From Eucalyptus grandis (lineage: Eukaryota; Streptophyta; Magnoliopsida; Myrtales; Myrtaceae), in the NCBI RefSeq assembly GCF_016545825.1, contig NC_052614.1:7768559-7832558 (forward strand): a stretch of DNA of 64,000 bases, written 5' to 3'. Position numbers and translations under genes: made by a program. Within the stretch, counting starts at the first letter, position 1, and each line of letters opens with the position of its first letter. Of the stretch, positions 41,698 through 53,862 are shown one piece after another. The notes under the pieces are model-generated. The model saw only the letters and a program-made list of their open reading frames with translations. It had not been told where the DNA came from and did no database searches.

Positions 41698-41874
41698 AGG
41701 TTTGATTCAACCTGTGATTTTTTTTTCTTTGGGTTTGTTTTTTCTGCACATCTGATTATCTCGATTTGCTTATGTTCAAGACCGTTCTTGCTCTATGACA
41801 ATCTATGTTCTTTAGTCAGTGCTTATTGCTCTCTTTGTTGCTGTCATATCCTTGTTATTACTAGCAACGCGTCA

Positions 41875-43740
41875 TGGATGGGTCAAAGAAGTCAGGAGAT
41901 GCATCCAACATAACAAAGGTACATGAGACAAACAACTAGCGGTTGACTTCGTTGTTGCTAAACAAAAAAAATTACCTTCCTTGGTCACGAGCTGTAATTG
42001 TTGCTCTTGGCAGTAGATCAAAGCTTGGTCACATCAACGGGAAGATTAGGGCCCCTCCCGCGACAGATCCTAGATTTGATGAATGGCAAGCGAATGACCA
42101 CAGTGTGATGTCTTGGATATTCAATTCCATAGAACCAGAGATCTACGATATATTTGCATATTCAGAGTCAGCCAAGGTGTTGTGGGATTCAACAAACGAG
42201 ATGGATGGTCAAGCTAGGAATGTATCTCGGATCTTTGAACTGCAACAAGGACTTGCTTCTTCTAAGCAAGGCACAACACAATCTTTCACTGAACACTTGG
42301 GAAAAATAAAGAAGCAATGGGATGAGATTTGTCAGTATAGACCTGCGACCTAGAATGTGATGGATTATGTCAATCGAGAAGAGCAAGATAAAATCTTTTA
42401 ATTGTTAGCAAGCATCAGGCTTGAATTTGAGGACACCAAATGTCAAATTCTTATGAGTCATGAATTGCCCACTTTCAATGAAGTTTGTGCCATAGTCCAA
42501 AGTGAGGAAACAAGGAGACGCGTCATGCCTTCAGTTCCAATTACATCAGGAGAGCTTGGTGAACAATCGGCCCACGGTGCTATCAACACGAAGCAAGGAG
42601 ACTCCACTACTCGGTTTGCCAAAGGAAAATTTAAGAAACTAGCACGGTTCCATTATGACCATTGCAATCGCGATGGCCATTCCAAAGAGAGGTGTTGGGT
42701 TCTTCATCCGCATTTGCGTCTTTCCAAAGACAGGGGTTCAGAAGCTAAGGTGGCAATCCAAGAAAATCCAAACGATTTTCAATCCAAGTTGGAGGCTTTG
42801 TCTCAACAAGTTCAGCAATTACTTCAGACACATGGCAATGGAACGAACGCTTCTAGCACCGAAACCAGAAATTTGGCTATGACGTTCGGTAATGTCCATG
42901 CTTACTCAGCTTTATCTAAAACTCAGTTTATTGTTGACTCAAGAGCTACAGACCACATGTGTAGTTTTCCAAACTTATTAGCCAATATTACTTTAGGTGT
43001 GTCATATCCACCTATCACTGTTGCTAATGGTGGGCAGCTTCCAACTAGTGGTGTTTGACAAATTAATTTCTTTTCAAATAATTCTGAAGCATTGTTGGTA
43101 CCTGAATTATCCTCAAATTTAATGTTACTTAGTAAATATACTAATATGTGGAATTGCAATGTTATTTTTACTCCTCAAAAGGTGTTTTTTCAAGATTGAA
43201 CCACCATGAGGATGATTGGTGAAGGGCGGTTGTAGAATGGGCTGTATACGGTGGACCTCAACAACGAAGCGTTGATGGCACAAAGGAAGACTGTTGACAC
43301 TTCCCGGTTGTGGTATTGGCGTCTGGGTCATCCCTCTAATCAGGTGTTACATGCTCTTGATATGACTTTAAGTTATGACTCCAATTGCCGTGATCCTTGT
43401 CATTATGCTAAGCATCATAGGTTACATTTTCCACATAGTACACATAAATCAGAATAATTTTTTGATTTAGTTCACTCGGATGTTTGGGGAGCTTCTCCTA
43501 TTGACTCTAAGGAAGGTTTCAAGTATTTTGTTACATTTATTGATGATAAATATCGAGCTACATGGCTTTATCTGCTTAAATCCAAGAGTGAAGTTATGGT
43601 TGTGTTTCAAGATTTTTGCAATACGGTGAAAATCAATTTAACACTATGGTGAAATTCTTTGTACAGACAATGGATATACCAATTAGACTTTTCAAGTGTT
43701 CGTGTATAGCTTGGGAGTCATTCATTAGACCTCCTGCGTT
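41875..43740 (+). pseudogene. Copia-E gag, protease and integrase first half
   Basis: ATG 41875 (MDGSKKSGDASNITKV), TAG soon after, then the gag block LLLNKKNYLPWSRAVIVALG and SKLGHINGKIRAPPATDPRF. Stops at 42351 and 42400 interrupt the capsid region. The knuckle region has degenerated (HYDHCNRDGHSKERCW, 42650). The protease motif is FIVDSRATDHMCSFPNL: the Gly of D-S-G is replaced by Arg (GGA to AGA), which should inactivate it. After a TGA at 43058 come LWYWRLGHPSNQVLHAL, then DLVHSDVWGASPID and FVTFIDDKYRATWLYL of the integrase core. Stops and frameshifts follow up to the Sire-F insertion at 43745. Confidence 0.8.
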
Positions 43741-43745
43741 GAAAC

Positions 43746-44684
43746 TGTTAAAGCTAATACGAGCACTTAGAGGGGGGTGAATAGGTGTAAAAATAATTTT
43801 ACGAGATAAGTGTGCAACACTAATCAATAATAGATTATGAAAAGGAAATTCATCTCTTGTAAACAAAACGAGTTACGATCAAAGTAAAAGAGCGTAGGGA
43901 AGAGAATATGAACACATAGTTTATAGTGGTTCAGCTTAATCCAAGCCTACGTCCACTCTTCCGCACTGACAGCCCCACCGGCTGGATTTCACTATGAAAC
44001 AAAAGAGTTGTTACAGTAAAGCTCTTCCTTGATTCCACTGTGTAGAGACTCTGCTACACTTCCTCAAGGTCTCTCAAAGATATAAACTCTCTTTTGCGTA
44101 CAAGATTTCGCTCAACAGTTTAATTGACTATGAACAAGGAGCTTCAGACTTTGGAATTCTTCTATCGCGCACCTTCTCGAACAATTGGAACGTCTTCCCT
44201 ATATACTCCTTCATGCCATCACACCCATTGGCACTTACCAAAGGAATTCTTCCAATCTACCCGTTGGATAGAATCAATTAGAAATATTTTTGAGCTATTT
44301 AAGGAACATGACGATAGCCCATCAATCCTGCTCGCTCATACAATCAGGATCTAGGTTTTCATAAGTAGAACCTTCCAAGTATACTTCGCCAATCAACGGA
44401 TCCAAAATCCCTAAATCAATCTTGATTTGAATAATGGATTCCGACATTCTATATCCAGCCAAGAGATCTTCTTTAGTCGACAGAATCAAATCTTTAACGA
44501 AATACTTCATTTCGGATAAGCCTTCTTTGACGGTTTAGAAACTGTCAATGATGATAGACTTTGAATCTTGAGTCTGGCAGTTTGGAGGTCTTTAGACTTT
44601 GATGGAAGAGTCTACAAGTCTTCAGACTAGACTGATGGAAATGTTTTGTCAACTTCAAAACACTCAAGGGAGTTTTCTCCAACA
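43746..44684 (-). repeat. Sire-F 3' LTR
   Basis: 939 bp, plus-strand TGTTAAAGCTAATACG ... TTTTCTCCAACA. It is followed directly by AAACTTTCCTGCAG; the PPT found at this place in Sire-B is missing. Confidence 0.92.
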
Positions 44685-45050
44685 AAACTTTCCTGCAGAT
44701 TTAAATAACTTTGACTTGCAAAACATTACTCAAGCAAACAAGGATATCTCACAAAAGATTAACGGCTTAATAAAGATAACATTTAGAATCTGCATCCACA
44801 GAAAATATGTTAGTTCTGTAAATGAGCAAAGCCATGAGATATCAATAGTGCTTAAGATAAACAAACGTTTAAACAGTCAAATCCAAATTCAGTCCAAATC
44901 CAAATAGCCAAACACAAAAGTCAAGTCAATCAAACATAATCGACACAAAAGTTCAAAAAGTCAAGAGTTTAAAGTTCAAAATCAAATCTGCACCACATCT
45001 CTCCCCCTTTTTGTCATCATTAAAAAGGTAGAGATGAAAAGAGAATGGCT
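44685..45050 (-). other. Sire-F 3' UTR, terminal PPT deleted
   Basis: Aligns to Sire-B 2409-2842 but lacks the 85-bp duplication and about 23 bp containing the PPT. The upstream PPT-like run remains (plus strand CTCTCCCCCTTTTTG, about 44998-45013). Confidence 0.75.
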
Positions 45051-47120
45051 TTAAGATTGCTTGGGAACACGAACAAGCTGGAAATCTTCCATTGACTGGA
45101 CAATCCCTTCCAGCTTTTTTAAATCCTCCTTCAGTTGCGCCACATCTTCACCCTTAGCATTTGCTTGAACTTGAAAAGCAAGGGCATTGATCTGATCATG
45201 CAAAGAAACTGAAGAGGTTTGTCCTGCATTTTGCAAGTTCTGTACTTCGCATCCCAGAGCATAAATTTGGCATCGCATCTCCAAAAGAACATCAAGTATT
45301 CTGCGAAAGTCTGCCGAATTGTTTGTCTAAGTACTTGTTTCTGCACGATCAGACGGAGTATTTGCAGATGATGGCAATTCAGCACGATCACGCAGATTGG
45401 GCGATGAAACCTCATATCCCTCCTTAGAAAATTGAGTGGCATAGATGTCCTCTGGATCTGCTGGAGAACGACTTACTCCTTCACTGGTGGCAGGAAATGA
45501 GGACGTACCCTGTTTCTCAGATCTCCCTCTGTTTCCATGCCTTCAGGTGGAGAAAAGTATTTCTCATGCTCTGCTTCCTCTTCTTCTTCCTCAATTCTTT
45601 CCTCCTCTACTTCTCTCTCCAAATCTTCTCTCTCTCTAGTCCTCTGTTCTGTCTCATTCTTGTCTTTTTCCTATCTCTCCGTTGTCTCTGGAACAGAACG
45701 ACTCAAGTTCTTCAATGCCATCACAGAAATGGTGATATCATCCTCATTCTCATCATCCTCAATTATGAGAGCTCTTCTTTTCTTGGATGGAGCAACCATG
45801 GGCTCCTTCCCTTTTCGCTTTGCCGCCGAAGAGACTGGATGAGTTTTGACAGGGTTTTCTCTTTGAGCTGCTCCAAAGCCTTGTTGAGTTCCTTCGGACG
45901 TATTTTAGAGACCATTCTCAGTCCCACCACCATTTGATCGCATGTTCGAACACAAAGAATCCGGGGAGGCTGAATGTTCAAATGTCTGAATAACTTAGTC
46001 ACAAGTGCTGAGTACGGAAGTTGACCCTTGTCTTTCACCATTGTTCTGTACATGTGGAATAGAATAATGTGTGGAAGAGAGAACTTTTTGCCAGCATTGA
46101 TTGCATACATTAGCTTTGCCTCCGAGTTTGAAACGTCGGTTTTTGAAGTAGATTTTGGTCTGAGGCAATTAATCACTATCTTGTGAAGCAAAATGTTGGA
46201 CACATTCATCCTTAAATAGGAAATCTTCCATTCCGTTGTTCTATCCTTAACAAGCTCGATCGTCGCACGACCAATAAACACACTGATAGGTTGATATCTC
46301 CCTCTTTCAACCCCAATCACATCAGCCAATGTATTCATGTCAACCACATAGTCCTGATCTTGAACACTAAAAGAGAATCTATTTGCATCCAAGAAACTAC
46401 GATTCGAATAGAAATAAGCAGTAAGTTTAGCATGAGCTTCTGTCGTTTCCGAACAAAACCTGTTCGAGTTGAAGAAGATTGAATTTTTCCCGCAGATTGA
46501 CATTCACGAGTCAAGAAAATCAAAGTCCACACTTCTAGGGTTTATCACCCCACGTTTTAGTAACTTGGAGTACATTTGCTTATGTTCCTCTGAGCGAAAT
46601 TAGTCTGTCCTTTTGCTTCGGATTTTTGCTGCAACACTCATTCTAGGTTTAAACTGACTGTACATCCTATCATCATCATTCCCATCAGGTTGACTCAGCC
46701 CTCCAACACGTGGATCGCTTGGGATATTTGCCAGTGCTTCTTTCGCCGACCCCGCAGGAGCAACTCCCAATCGTTCCATTGTGCGAAAAAAGAAAGTTTC
46801 ATTTCTATACCCTTTGTCTTTAAGAAATTCATCAATGTAGTTCAATGGAGTACCACTCATCTTCAAAGCACGGTAAAGCTTGTAGGTAAAGTGGACTTAT
46901 GAGTACTTACGGGTTCTGCATTTTCGATGATTTCTTCCTCTTCTCGATGTGCAACATCCTAAGGTCTAGATAGAGGAGATGGACGCTGCTGAGAATGCTG
47001 TGGGCTCTGCTGCTGTCTAGGAGATTCTTCTTCTTCGGTGAGATCAAAGTGCGTAGGCCCCTCACGCATTTGTTGTGGTCCCCTGTTTGCGATCCTCGAA
47101 GACTTTCTTTGAGACAACAT
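45051..47120 (-). pseudogene. Sire-F third ORF: plant-transposon-protein-like domain, acidic tail, coiled coil
   Basis: Starts MLSQRKSS at 47120 and ends LVRVPKQS-stop at 45051, about 690 codons. Open stretches: N-terminal part to about 46970; GTPLNYIDEFLKDKGYRNET and SAKEALANIPSDPRVGGLSQ (46866-46600); and 46503-45763 (246 codons) with FVVDM-type YVVDMNTLADVIGVERGRY, LLHKIVINCLRPKSTSKTD, MVKDKGQLPYSALVTKLFRH and LNIQPPRILCVRTCDQMVVG. Then a Glu-rich region and the heptad segment ALAFQVQANAKGEDVAQLKE. At least four frameshifts or stops. The domain is the same as in Sire-B and Sire-C, so the gene was part of their common ancestor. The DNA carrying the TATA box upstream in Sire-B is deleted here. 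Confidence 0.75.
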
Positions 47121-47269
47121 CTTTCACGCCTTTGAAAGATTCCAAGCTTGTTTCCCAAGAAAGATGAAACTTTTCGAGGATTTAAACAAGAGAAGAAGAC
47201 ATAAGTGGAAGATCTTTTCAAGATTTGATCTGAGAGATAAGTTTCTAAAATAGAAATAACTTACAGTCG

Positions 47270-47390
47270 AAGATCTTGATTGTCTAAGTCTGAGTGCCTT
47301 TAGACTTTCAGTTCTGAGTCTGAACTTCTTCAGACTTTAAGACATTGAGTTTGGAACGAATAACTTCAAATTGATTTTTCTCCAAAGGCT
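47270..47390 (-). pseudogene. Sire-F pol 3' tail, beyond the gypsy insertion
   Basis: Minus strand continuation of RNase H (EKNQFEVIRSKLNVL-like) after removal of Gypsy-G: host reads ...CCAAAGGCT|TTGTAAAT... across 47390/56603. Confidence 0.7.
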
Positions 47391-48552
47391 TGATAACTCT
47401 ATAAAAATAGAGTTATTTTACCTATTTTAGGCAACAATTAATGCATTATCTATGAGAAAATATTTGGATTTCCTTCTGATTATTTGAATTTTCCTTGTTT
47501 ATGCAGAATAATGAGATATTGAGAAGATAAGGAAAAGAATGGCAATTATCAGGAATTCAAATAAAAGCAGAGTGGAAGATGGATATCAAATCAGGAAATT
47601 CTTGATTTTGTTCCCTAATGTTATCTACAAGCATTGGGAGATAGATATTTTAGATTTCCTATAAATAGGAAAGAGAGAGAGCAGCTAGGTTTTTTAGGGT
47701 TGTTAGATCGTTTTTCATTCTTCTGAGAGTTTTTCAAGTATTTTGAAGAGAAGACAAAAGTGGTGACAGAATTCTTGTCCTTTGATTCAAGATGCTGGGT
47801 TTGATCTATATTTTTATTTTTATTTCTTATTCTACTATGTTCTAATTTTCTTTTGTTAGGGCTACGATGTAGCCTAACCATGATGATATGAATTTCATGA
47901 TTTTTATGTTTTACAATTGATTTCATTCATGTGAGTTATATATTATTGCGTTTAATGCTTTTGAGTGACCGGCCACCACTTGAATGATCGATGTGCATAT
48001 TTGAGACTGAGAGGTGATAATATGCAATTGCTCATTATAATATATAACCATGAATTAAACGTGGATAGAAATATACCGCGTTATTTGTGTAGCTTTCGAT
48101 GATAAGGTAATCCAAAATACTCATTGTAAACCGGGAATATTCATAATTTTTAATGCACTCATGTTTATTTTAATTCACATAGAGATATAGTGGATTAATA
48201 AGTTGAGTAGGTTTGCTATACCTAGAGATATGATAGTAAATAGATTAGGAAATTCCGCTATCACATGTTTGATATCGTTCTTGTATTCACAACAATCTGA
48301 AATTCATATCTAGTGGTTATGGTGAAATCGGATGCTCTAACATATTTATCGATTGATTTTACTGCATTTAATCTTCAAGTTTTGTTTTTAATTTATTCTA
48401 AATTATATTTTGATTTGTTAGATAAATTTTATAATTAATCTATTTTAGTATTTAATTAGTTTATTAATCATCGATCTCCGTGGGACGATACTTTTTCTCA
48501 TCATTATATTACTTGTTCGATACGTGCACTTGCGTTTAGAATTTCACGAACA
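47391..48552 (+). repeat. Gypsy-G 5' LTR
   Basis: 1162 bp, TGATAACTCTATAAAAATAG ... TTTCACGAACA. A perfect 8-bp hairpin (AACTCTAT-AAAA-ATAGAGTT) sits at 47395-47414, four bases from the terminus, and again in the 3' LTR at 55439-55458. CCTATAAATAGG at about 47659-47670 is a good TATA box. Confidence 0.93.
47660..47669 (+). promoter_or_regulatory. TATA box in the Gypsy-G LTR
   Basis: CTATAAATAG, the consensus plant TATA box, within the 5' LTR. The same word is at about 55705 in the 3' LTR. It is the likely promoter of the element's genomic RNA. Confidence 0.6.
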
Positions 48553-48558
48553 AGTTTT

Positions 48559-48576
48559 TGACGCCGTTGCCGGGGA
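48559..48576 (+). other. Gypsy-G primer-binding site (tRNA-Asp type)
   Basis: TGACGCCGTTGCCGGGGA, six bases after the LTR. TGGCGCCGTTGCCGGGGA is the usual Athila/Tat site, complementary to tRNA-Asp; one base differs here. Confidence 0.82.
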
Positions 48577-48671
48577 TTGTTTGTTTAATACTAATTAATA
48601 TTGATACCAGATAATTCTAAGTTTAATCTAGCTGTCGTTTTGTTTTATTTTTTTAGGGTGTACATCGGTTT

Positions 48672-49937
48672 ATGACACGTAGCCAACAAGGGGAACTTGT
48701 TGAACTTGATCCAAAAATCGAGCGTATATTCAAAAGGCGACTGAGAGAACAGAGAAATCACGCTAAGATGGCAGACGGTGAGAATGAAAATCCACGTAGA
48801 CTCTTAAGAGATTATGCTCCGCCAACAGTTCAAGGCACCACATCAAGTATCAGAAGACCTGCAATTCAAGCAAACAACTTTGAGATTAAGCCGTCACTTA
48901 TTCAAATGCTTCAACAATCAGTGCAATTCAGTGGGCTACCAAGCGATAATCCAAACGCTCACATCGATGCTTTTCTTGAAATCTGTGACACCATTAAATA
49001 TAATGGAGTTACAGATGATGCTATTAGATTGAGATTATTTCCATTCTCTCTTAGAGACAAAGCTAAGAGTTGGCTTTCTTCTCTTCCTGCAGGATCAATT
49101 ACTACATGGAATGATATGGCTCAAAAATTTCTTGGTAAGTTCTTTCCACCTGCAAAGTCTGCGAAGATGCGTAACGATATTACTAATTTTATGCATATGG
49201 ATAATGAATCATTATATGAAGCATGGGAAAGATTCAAAGAATTTCTTAGGAGATGCCCACATCACGGACTACCCGTATGGATGCAGGTACAAAATTTTTA
49301 TAATGGCTCTAGCGCAAATCTTCGTTCTATGATTGATGCAGCTGCAGGGGACTTTAAATAATAAAACACCAGAAGAAGCCTACAATCTATTAGAGGAGAT
49401 GGTGTCCAATAGTTATCGGTGGCCTGCGAGAGATTACCAATGCGAAAAGTTAGCGGAGTTCATGAAGTGGATGCTTTTGCTGCAATTGCTGCACAATTTG
49501 AAACACTCAACAAAAAGCTTGATAATATGAGTGTTTCAGCCATGAAAATTCAGAATTTGAGATGTGATTTTTGTGGTGGAGGACATGTTAGCACAGAGTG
49601 TCAGGTAGGTAATACTTTCAAACAATCTCATGAAAATTCTAACTTTGTTGGGAATTTTAACAAGTCACAGAATAATCCCTACTCCAACACGTACAATCTA
49701 GGATGACGCAATCATCCAAATTTTTCATGGAACAATCAAAATGTGATGAGACCACCTGGGTTCAAACAATCAGAAGAGACAAAGTCAAATTTGGAAGACA
49801 TAGTCACCAAACTTGCTAACACAACTCATGACTTCATCAAAAGCACGGATGTGAGATTTCAAAACCAAGAGGCTTCAATCAGAAATCTGGAGATACAAGT
49901 GGGTCAGTTAGCAAGCATGATATCAGGAAGGCAATAG
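48672..49937 (+). pseudogene. Gypsy-G gag
   Basis: ATG 48672 (MTRSQQGELVELDPKIERIF). 230 codons open with the Athila/Tat capsid pattern: NFEIKPSLIQMLQQSVQFSG, HIDAFLEICDTIKYNGVTDD, LFPFSLRDKAKSWLSSLPAG, WNDMAQKFLGKFFPP. A one-base insertion near 49350 ends the frame. It resumes in two other frames (LNNKTPEEAYNLLEEM; DAFAAIAAQFETLNKKLDN) to the partial zinc finger CDFCGGGHVSTEC (49565-49602). A TGA at 49704 sits where Trp is expected. 49743-49937 continues with a helical tail (NLEIQVGQLASMISGRQ). Confidence 0.83.
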
Positions 49938-50697
49938 GGTTCTTTGCCGAGCAACACAGAGAAAAATCCAATTAAAAACATAAAGGCTATTACCCTGAGA
50001 AGTGGTAAACAAGTGGGAGAAGAAGAGATTTTCAGAGATAAAGAAGAGGTGGTCAATAAACAATCAAAGGAGACAAGCAATAGTAAACTTTTTCCAGATA
50101 ATCCCAAGCCATATGTGCCACCAATTCCATTCCCTCGGCGACTCCAGTAGCACAAAATAGATAAGCAATTTTCTAAATTTCTTGATATATTTAAAAAAAT
50201 TGCACATTAACATTCCTTTTGCAGATGCTTTAGCGCAAATGCCTAGTTATGCAAAAAAATTTAAAGAGATTTTGGCAAACAAAAGGAAACTAGAGGATTA
50301 TGAAACTGTGAAGTTAAATGAAGAGTGTTCAGCCATCCTACAAAACAAATTGCCTCCGAAATTAAAGATCCAGGAGTTTTACTATTCCTTGCACTATTGG
50401 GGATTCTTACTTTGAAAAAGCATTATGTGATTTAGGTGCAAGTATTAATCGATGCCTTATTCAATTTTCAAGAAATTAAGATTGGGCGAGGTAAAAGCAA
50501 CCACAGTGTCACTTCAACTGGCTGATCGATCAATTAAATATCCGAGAGGTATTGTGGAAGATGTTTTGATAAAAGTTGACAAATTTATTTTTCCTGCAGA
50601 TTTCATAGTTCTTGACATGGAGGAAGATTTTGAGGTACCACTTATCTTAGGTCAACCTTTTCTAGCAACAGGAAGAACTCTTATTGATGTACAATAG
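49938..50697 (+). pseudogene. Gypsy-G protease region
   Basis: Linker with AITLRSGKQVGEEE, then FTIPCTIGDSYFEKALCDLG-ASI (about 50376-50440), where DLGAS is the catalytic motif in this clade. A short frameshift near 50450 leads into MPYSIFKKLRLGEVKATTVS, FIFPADFIVLDMEEDFEVPL and ILGQPFLATGRTLIDVQ, the flap and end of the protease, with a TAG at 50695. An aspartic protease cuts the polyprotein during particle maturation. Confidence 0.78.
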
Positions 50698-50857
50698 GGA
50701 AGTTGATCCTTAGAGTTCAAGATGATCTTGTTTCATTTAATGTTTTTAAAGCAATGAAATATCCATCTCGATGATAATTCTTGTTTTAGGGTTGAGACAG
50801 TTGACAAGTTGGTGAATAAGGTTTTCAGGAAAATATTTTTGAAGATCCACTTGAAGC

Positions 50858-52676
50858 ATGTCGATTCAACTAAGGGACAAAGATATTCAGAATGAGGAGA
50901 TAAAGGAGTACGCAAATTTCATGGAGGCAATTCCACCATATTCAAGGCAAAAGGCAATTAAATTTAAAGAGTTGGGACAACACATTACAAAGCCTAAACC
51001 ATCAATTGAAGAGCCTCCAATTCTTGAACTCAAACCATTACCTTCTCATTTGAAATATGCTTATTTAGATGGAGTTTCTTCTTTACCGGTAATTATATCT
51101 TCTTCTTTGACAGATTTGATGGAGGAGAAATTGCTCGAGTATTAAGAGAGCATAAATGTGCAATTGGATGGAAAATAGCTGATATCAAGGGAATTAGTCC
51201 TTCAATTTGCATGCACAAAATTTTGATGGAGGAGCAATATAAACCCACTATTCAACCTCAGAGGCGTTTGAACCCAAAGATGCAAGAAGTAGTGAAAGCT
51301 GAGGTAATTAAGCTACTTGATGCGGTATCATCTATCCTATCTCTCGATAGTTCTTGGGTAAGTCTGTACAAGTTGTGCCAAAGAAAGGTGGTATGACTGT
51401 TCGAAAAACGACAACAATGAATTGATTCCAACTAGAACGATTCTTGGGTGGCGTGTGTGTATGGATTACAGAAAATTGAATGATGCCACTAGAAAAGATC
51501 ACTTTCCTTTACCATTTATTGATCGGATGTTAGAAAGACTTGCGGGGCATGAATTTTATTGCTTTACGGATGGATATTCAGCGTATAATCAGATTCCTAT
51601 TGCACCACAAGATCAAGAGAAAACTACTTTCACTTGTCCCTATGGTACTTTTGCTTTTAGAAGAATGCCCTTTGGTCTTTGTAATGCACCGGCTACTTTT
51701 CAGAGATGTATGATGGCTATTTTTTCTGATATGGTTGAAAAATATATTGAGATTTTCATGGATGATTTTTCCGTTTTGGGCCTATCATTTGATTCTTGTT
51801 TAAATAATTTGGCTTTGGTCTTACAAAGATGTGATGAGACTAACCTTGTTTTGAATTGGGAGAAGTGTCACTTTATGGTGCAGGAAGGAATAGTGCTCGG
51901 GCATAAAATTTCTTGAAACGGAATAGAAGTCGATCGAGCCAAAGTGGAGGTCATTGCAAAATTACCTCCGCCAACATCTCGTGAAACTAGTCGAGGATTT
52001 TTGGGGCATGCAGATTTTACGGGCGATTTATAAAAGATTTTTCAAAATTGCTAAACCTCTTTCTAATCTTTTGGAAAAAGATACTCCTTTTAATTTTTCT
52101 GTTGAATGCATGCAGGCTTTTAACACTTTAAAGGAGAAGTTAATTTTAGCACCAGTCATGGCAGCACCAAATTGGGATTTACCGTTTGAGCTGATGTGTG
52201 ATGCTAGCAATTATGCAGTAGGAGCTGTTTTGGGACAAAGGAAGAATAAAATTTTTCGAACCATATACTATGCCCAATCGAACCTTGTCGGGTGCACAAT
52301 TGAATTATTCAACAATAGAAAAGGAACTTCTTGCGGTAGTATTTTCTTTTGATAAATTTCGTTCTTATTTAATTGGCTCAAAAGTTATAGTTTATTCTGA
52401 CCACTCTGCTCTTAAGTATACGCTGAAAAGAAAGAATCATATCGGTGGATTCTATTGCTGCAAGAATTTGATTTGGAAATCAAAGATAAGAAGGGGACTG
52501 AAAATCTAATTGCAGATCACTTATCAAGAATTCCAAATTCAAAGGAAGAGGTAAGACCAATTTTGGAAGAGTTCCCTGATGAGAAAATTTTTTCCATCAA
52601 GTCAATTCATTGGTATGCTGACTTTGTAAATTATTTGGTAAGTAATGTTCTTCCTCCTAAATTATCATATCAATAG
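50858..52676 (+). pseudogene. Gypsy-G reverse transcriptase and RNase H
   Basis: Pre-RT segment 50858-51145 (LELKPLPSHLKYAYLDG), frameshift, then ICMHKILMEEQYKPT and QRRLNPKMQEVVKAEVIKLL (51211 onward), a frameshift at about 51360, and RT 51422-51916: GWRVCMDYRKLNDATRKDHF, FYCFTDGYSAYNQIPIAPQD, YGTFAFRRMPFGLCNAPATF and the catalytic IEIFMDDFSV. TGA at 51914. RNase H follows in two frames: PFELMCDASNYAVGAVLGQR, a frameshift near 52300, [32 protein letters not shown], a frameshift, and [14 protein letters not shown], ending at about 52676. The aspartate pair is kept (FMDD). Confidence 0.85.
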
Positions 52677-52727
52677 AAGAAAAAATTCTTTTCTGATGTT
52701 AAAAATTATTTTTGTGAAGAAGCTTTC

Positions 52728-53862
52728 TTGTTTAAAGTATGTGCAGATCAGGTCATAAGGAGATGTGTTTCAGATGAAGAGAAGGCAAACATTCTACATC
52801 ATTGTCATGATGGAGAGACAGGTGGCCATTTTGGTTCCACCAAAACTGCAGCTAAGATTTTACAATCTGGATTTTATTGGCCTACACTTTTTAAAGATGC
52901 ATATGCCTATGTAGCTTCATGTGATAGGTGTCAGAGAACTGGAAATATTTCAAGAAAAAATGAGATGCCTTTAAACAACATTATTGTGTGTGAATTATTT
53001 GATGTTTGGGGAATTGATTTCATGGGACCCTTTACACCTTCTTATGGAAATTTATACATTTTAGTGGCTGTGGAGTATGTGTCTAAATGGTTAGAAGTTG
53101 TAGCATTGCCAACAAATAATGCTAAGGTTGTGGTTAAATTTTTGAAGAAAAATATTTTTACCCGATTCGGCACTCCTAAGGCAATCATAAGTGATAGAGG
53201 GACACATTTTTTTACAACAAACAATTTGAAGCACTTATGAGTAAGTACGGAGTCACACATAAGGTTGCAACCCCTTATCATCCTCAGACTAGTGGTCAAG
53301 TAGAGATTTCAAATAGAGAAATCAAGAGAATTTTAGAAAAAACAGTGAATGCCTCTAGGAAAGATTGGTCAATAAAACTTGATGATGCACTTTGGGCCTA
53401 TAGGACAGCGTTCAAAACTCCAATTGGGATGTCTCCTTTTAGGCTAGTGTTTGGAAAGGCTTGTCACTTACCAGTGGAATTAGAGCATAAAGCATATTGG
53501 GCATTGAAATTTCTGAATTTTGATATACAGTCTACAGGTGAAGAAAGATTATTGCAACTGAATGAATTGGAGGAATTTCGCAATGAGGCTTATGAAAATT
53601 CTAAGTTGTACAAGGAGCGTACAAAGAGATGGCATGACAAGCACATATTCATAAGGGAATTTAAAATTGGTCAAAAAGTCTTACTTTATAACTCTCGTCT
53701 TAAACTTTTTCCAGGAAAATTGCGATCTAGATGGTCTGGTCCTTTTACGGTTACACGGTATTCCCATATGTAACAGTTGAAGTTGCGCATGACACCGAGG
53801 GCACATTCAAAGTGAACGGTCAACGTTTGAAGCCCTACTTTGAAGGTGGTTACAACAAGTAG
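52728..53862 (+). pseudogene. Gypsy-G integrase
   Basis: HHCC finger: [20 protein letters not shown] ... [11 protein letters not shown]. Core: [17 protein letters not shown] (first Asp), [12 protein letters not shown] (second Asp), frameshift at about 53238, [20 protein letters not shown] with the downstream Glu of NREIK, then [20 protein letters not shown] and the C-terminal DNA-binding part ([17 protein letters not shown]). A frameshift near 53765 is followed by the expected end (RLKPYFEGGYNK, stop at 53860). There is no chromodomain, as expected for Athila/Tat. Only two breaks, so it is the least damaged gene of this element. Confidence 0.87.

Noticed and set aside
41275..41755. Two overlapping plus-strand frames of about 120-129 codons
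   Set aside because: They lie inside the Copia-E LTR and resemble no protein; the overlap in two frames suggests chance.
47621..47926. 101-codon minus-strand frame, repeated at 55667-55972
   Set aside because: It is repeated only because it lies in both Gypsy-G LTRs; no family resemblance, Lys/Asn/Ser-rich.
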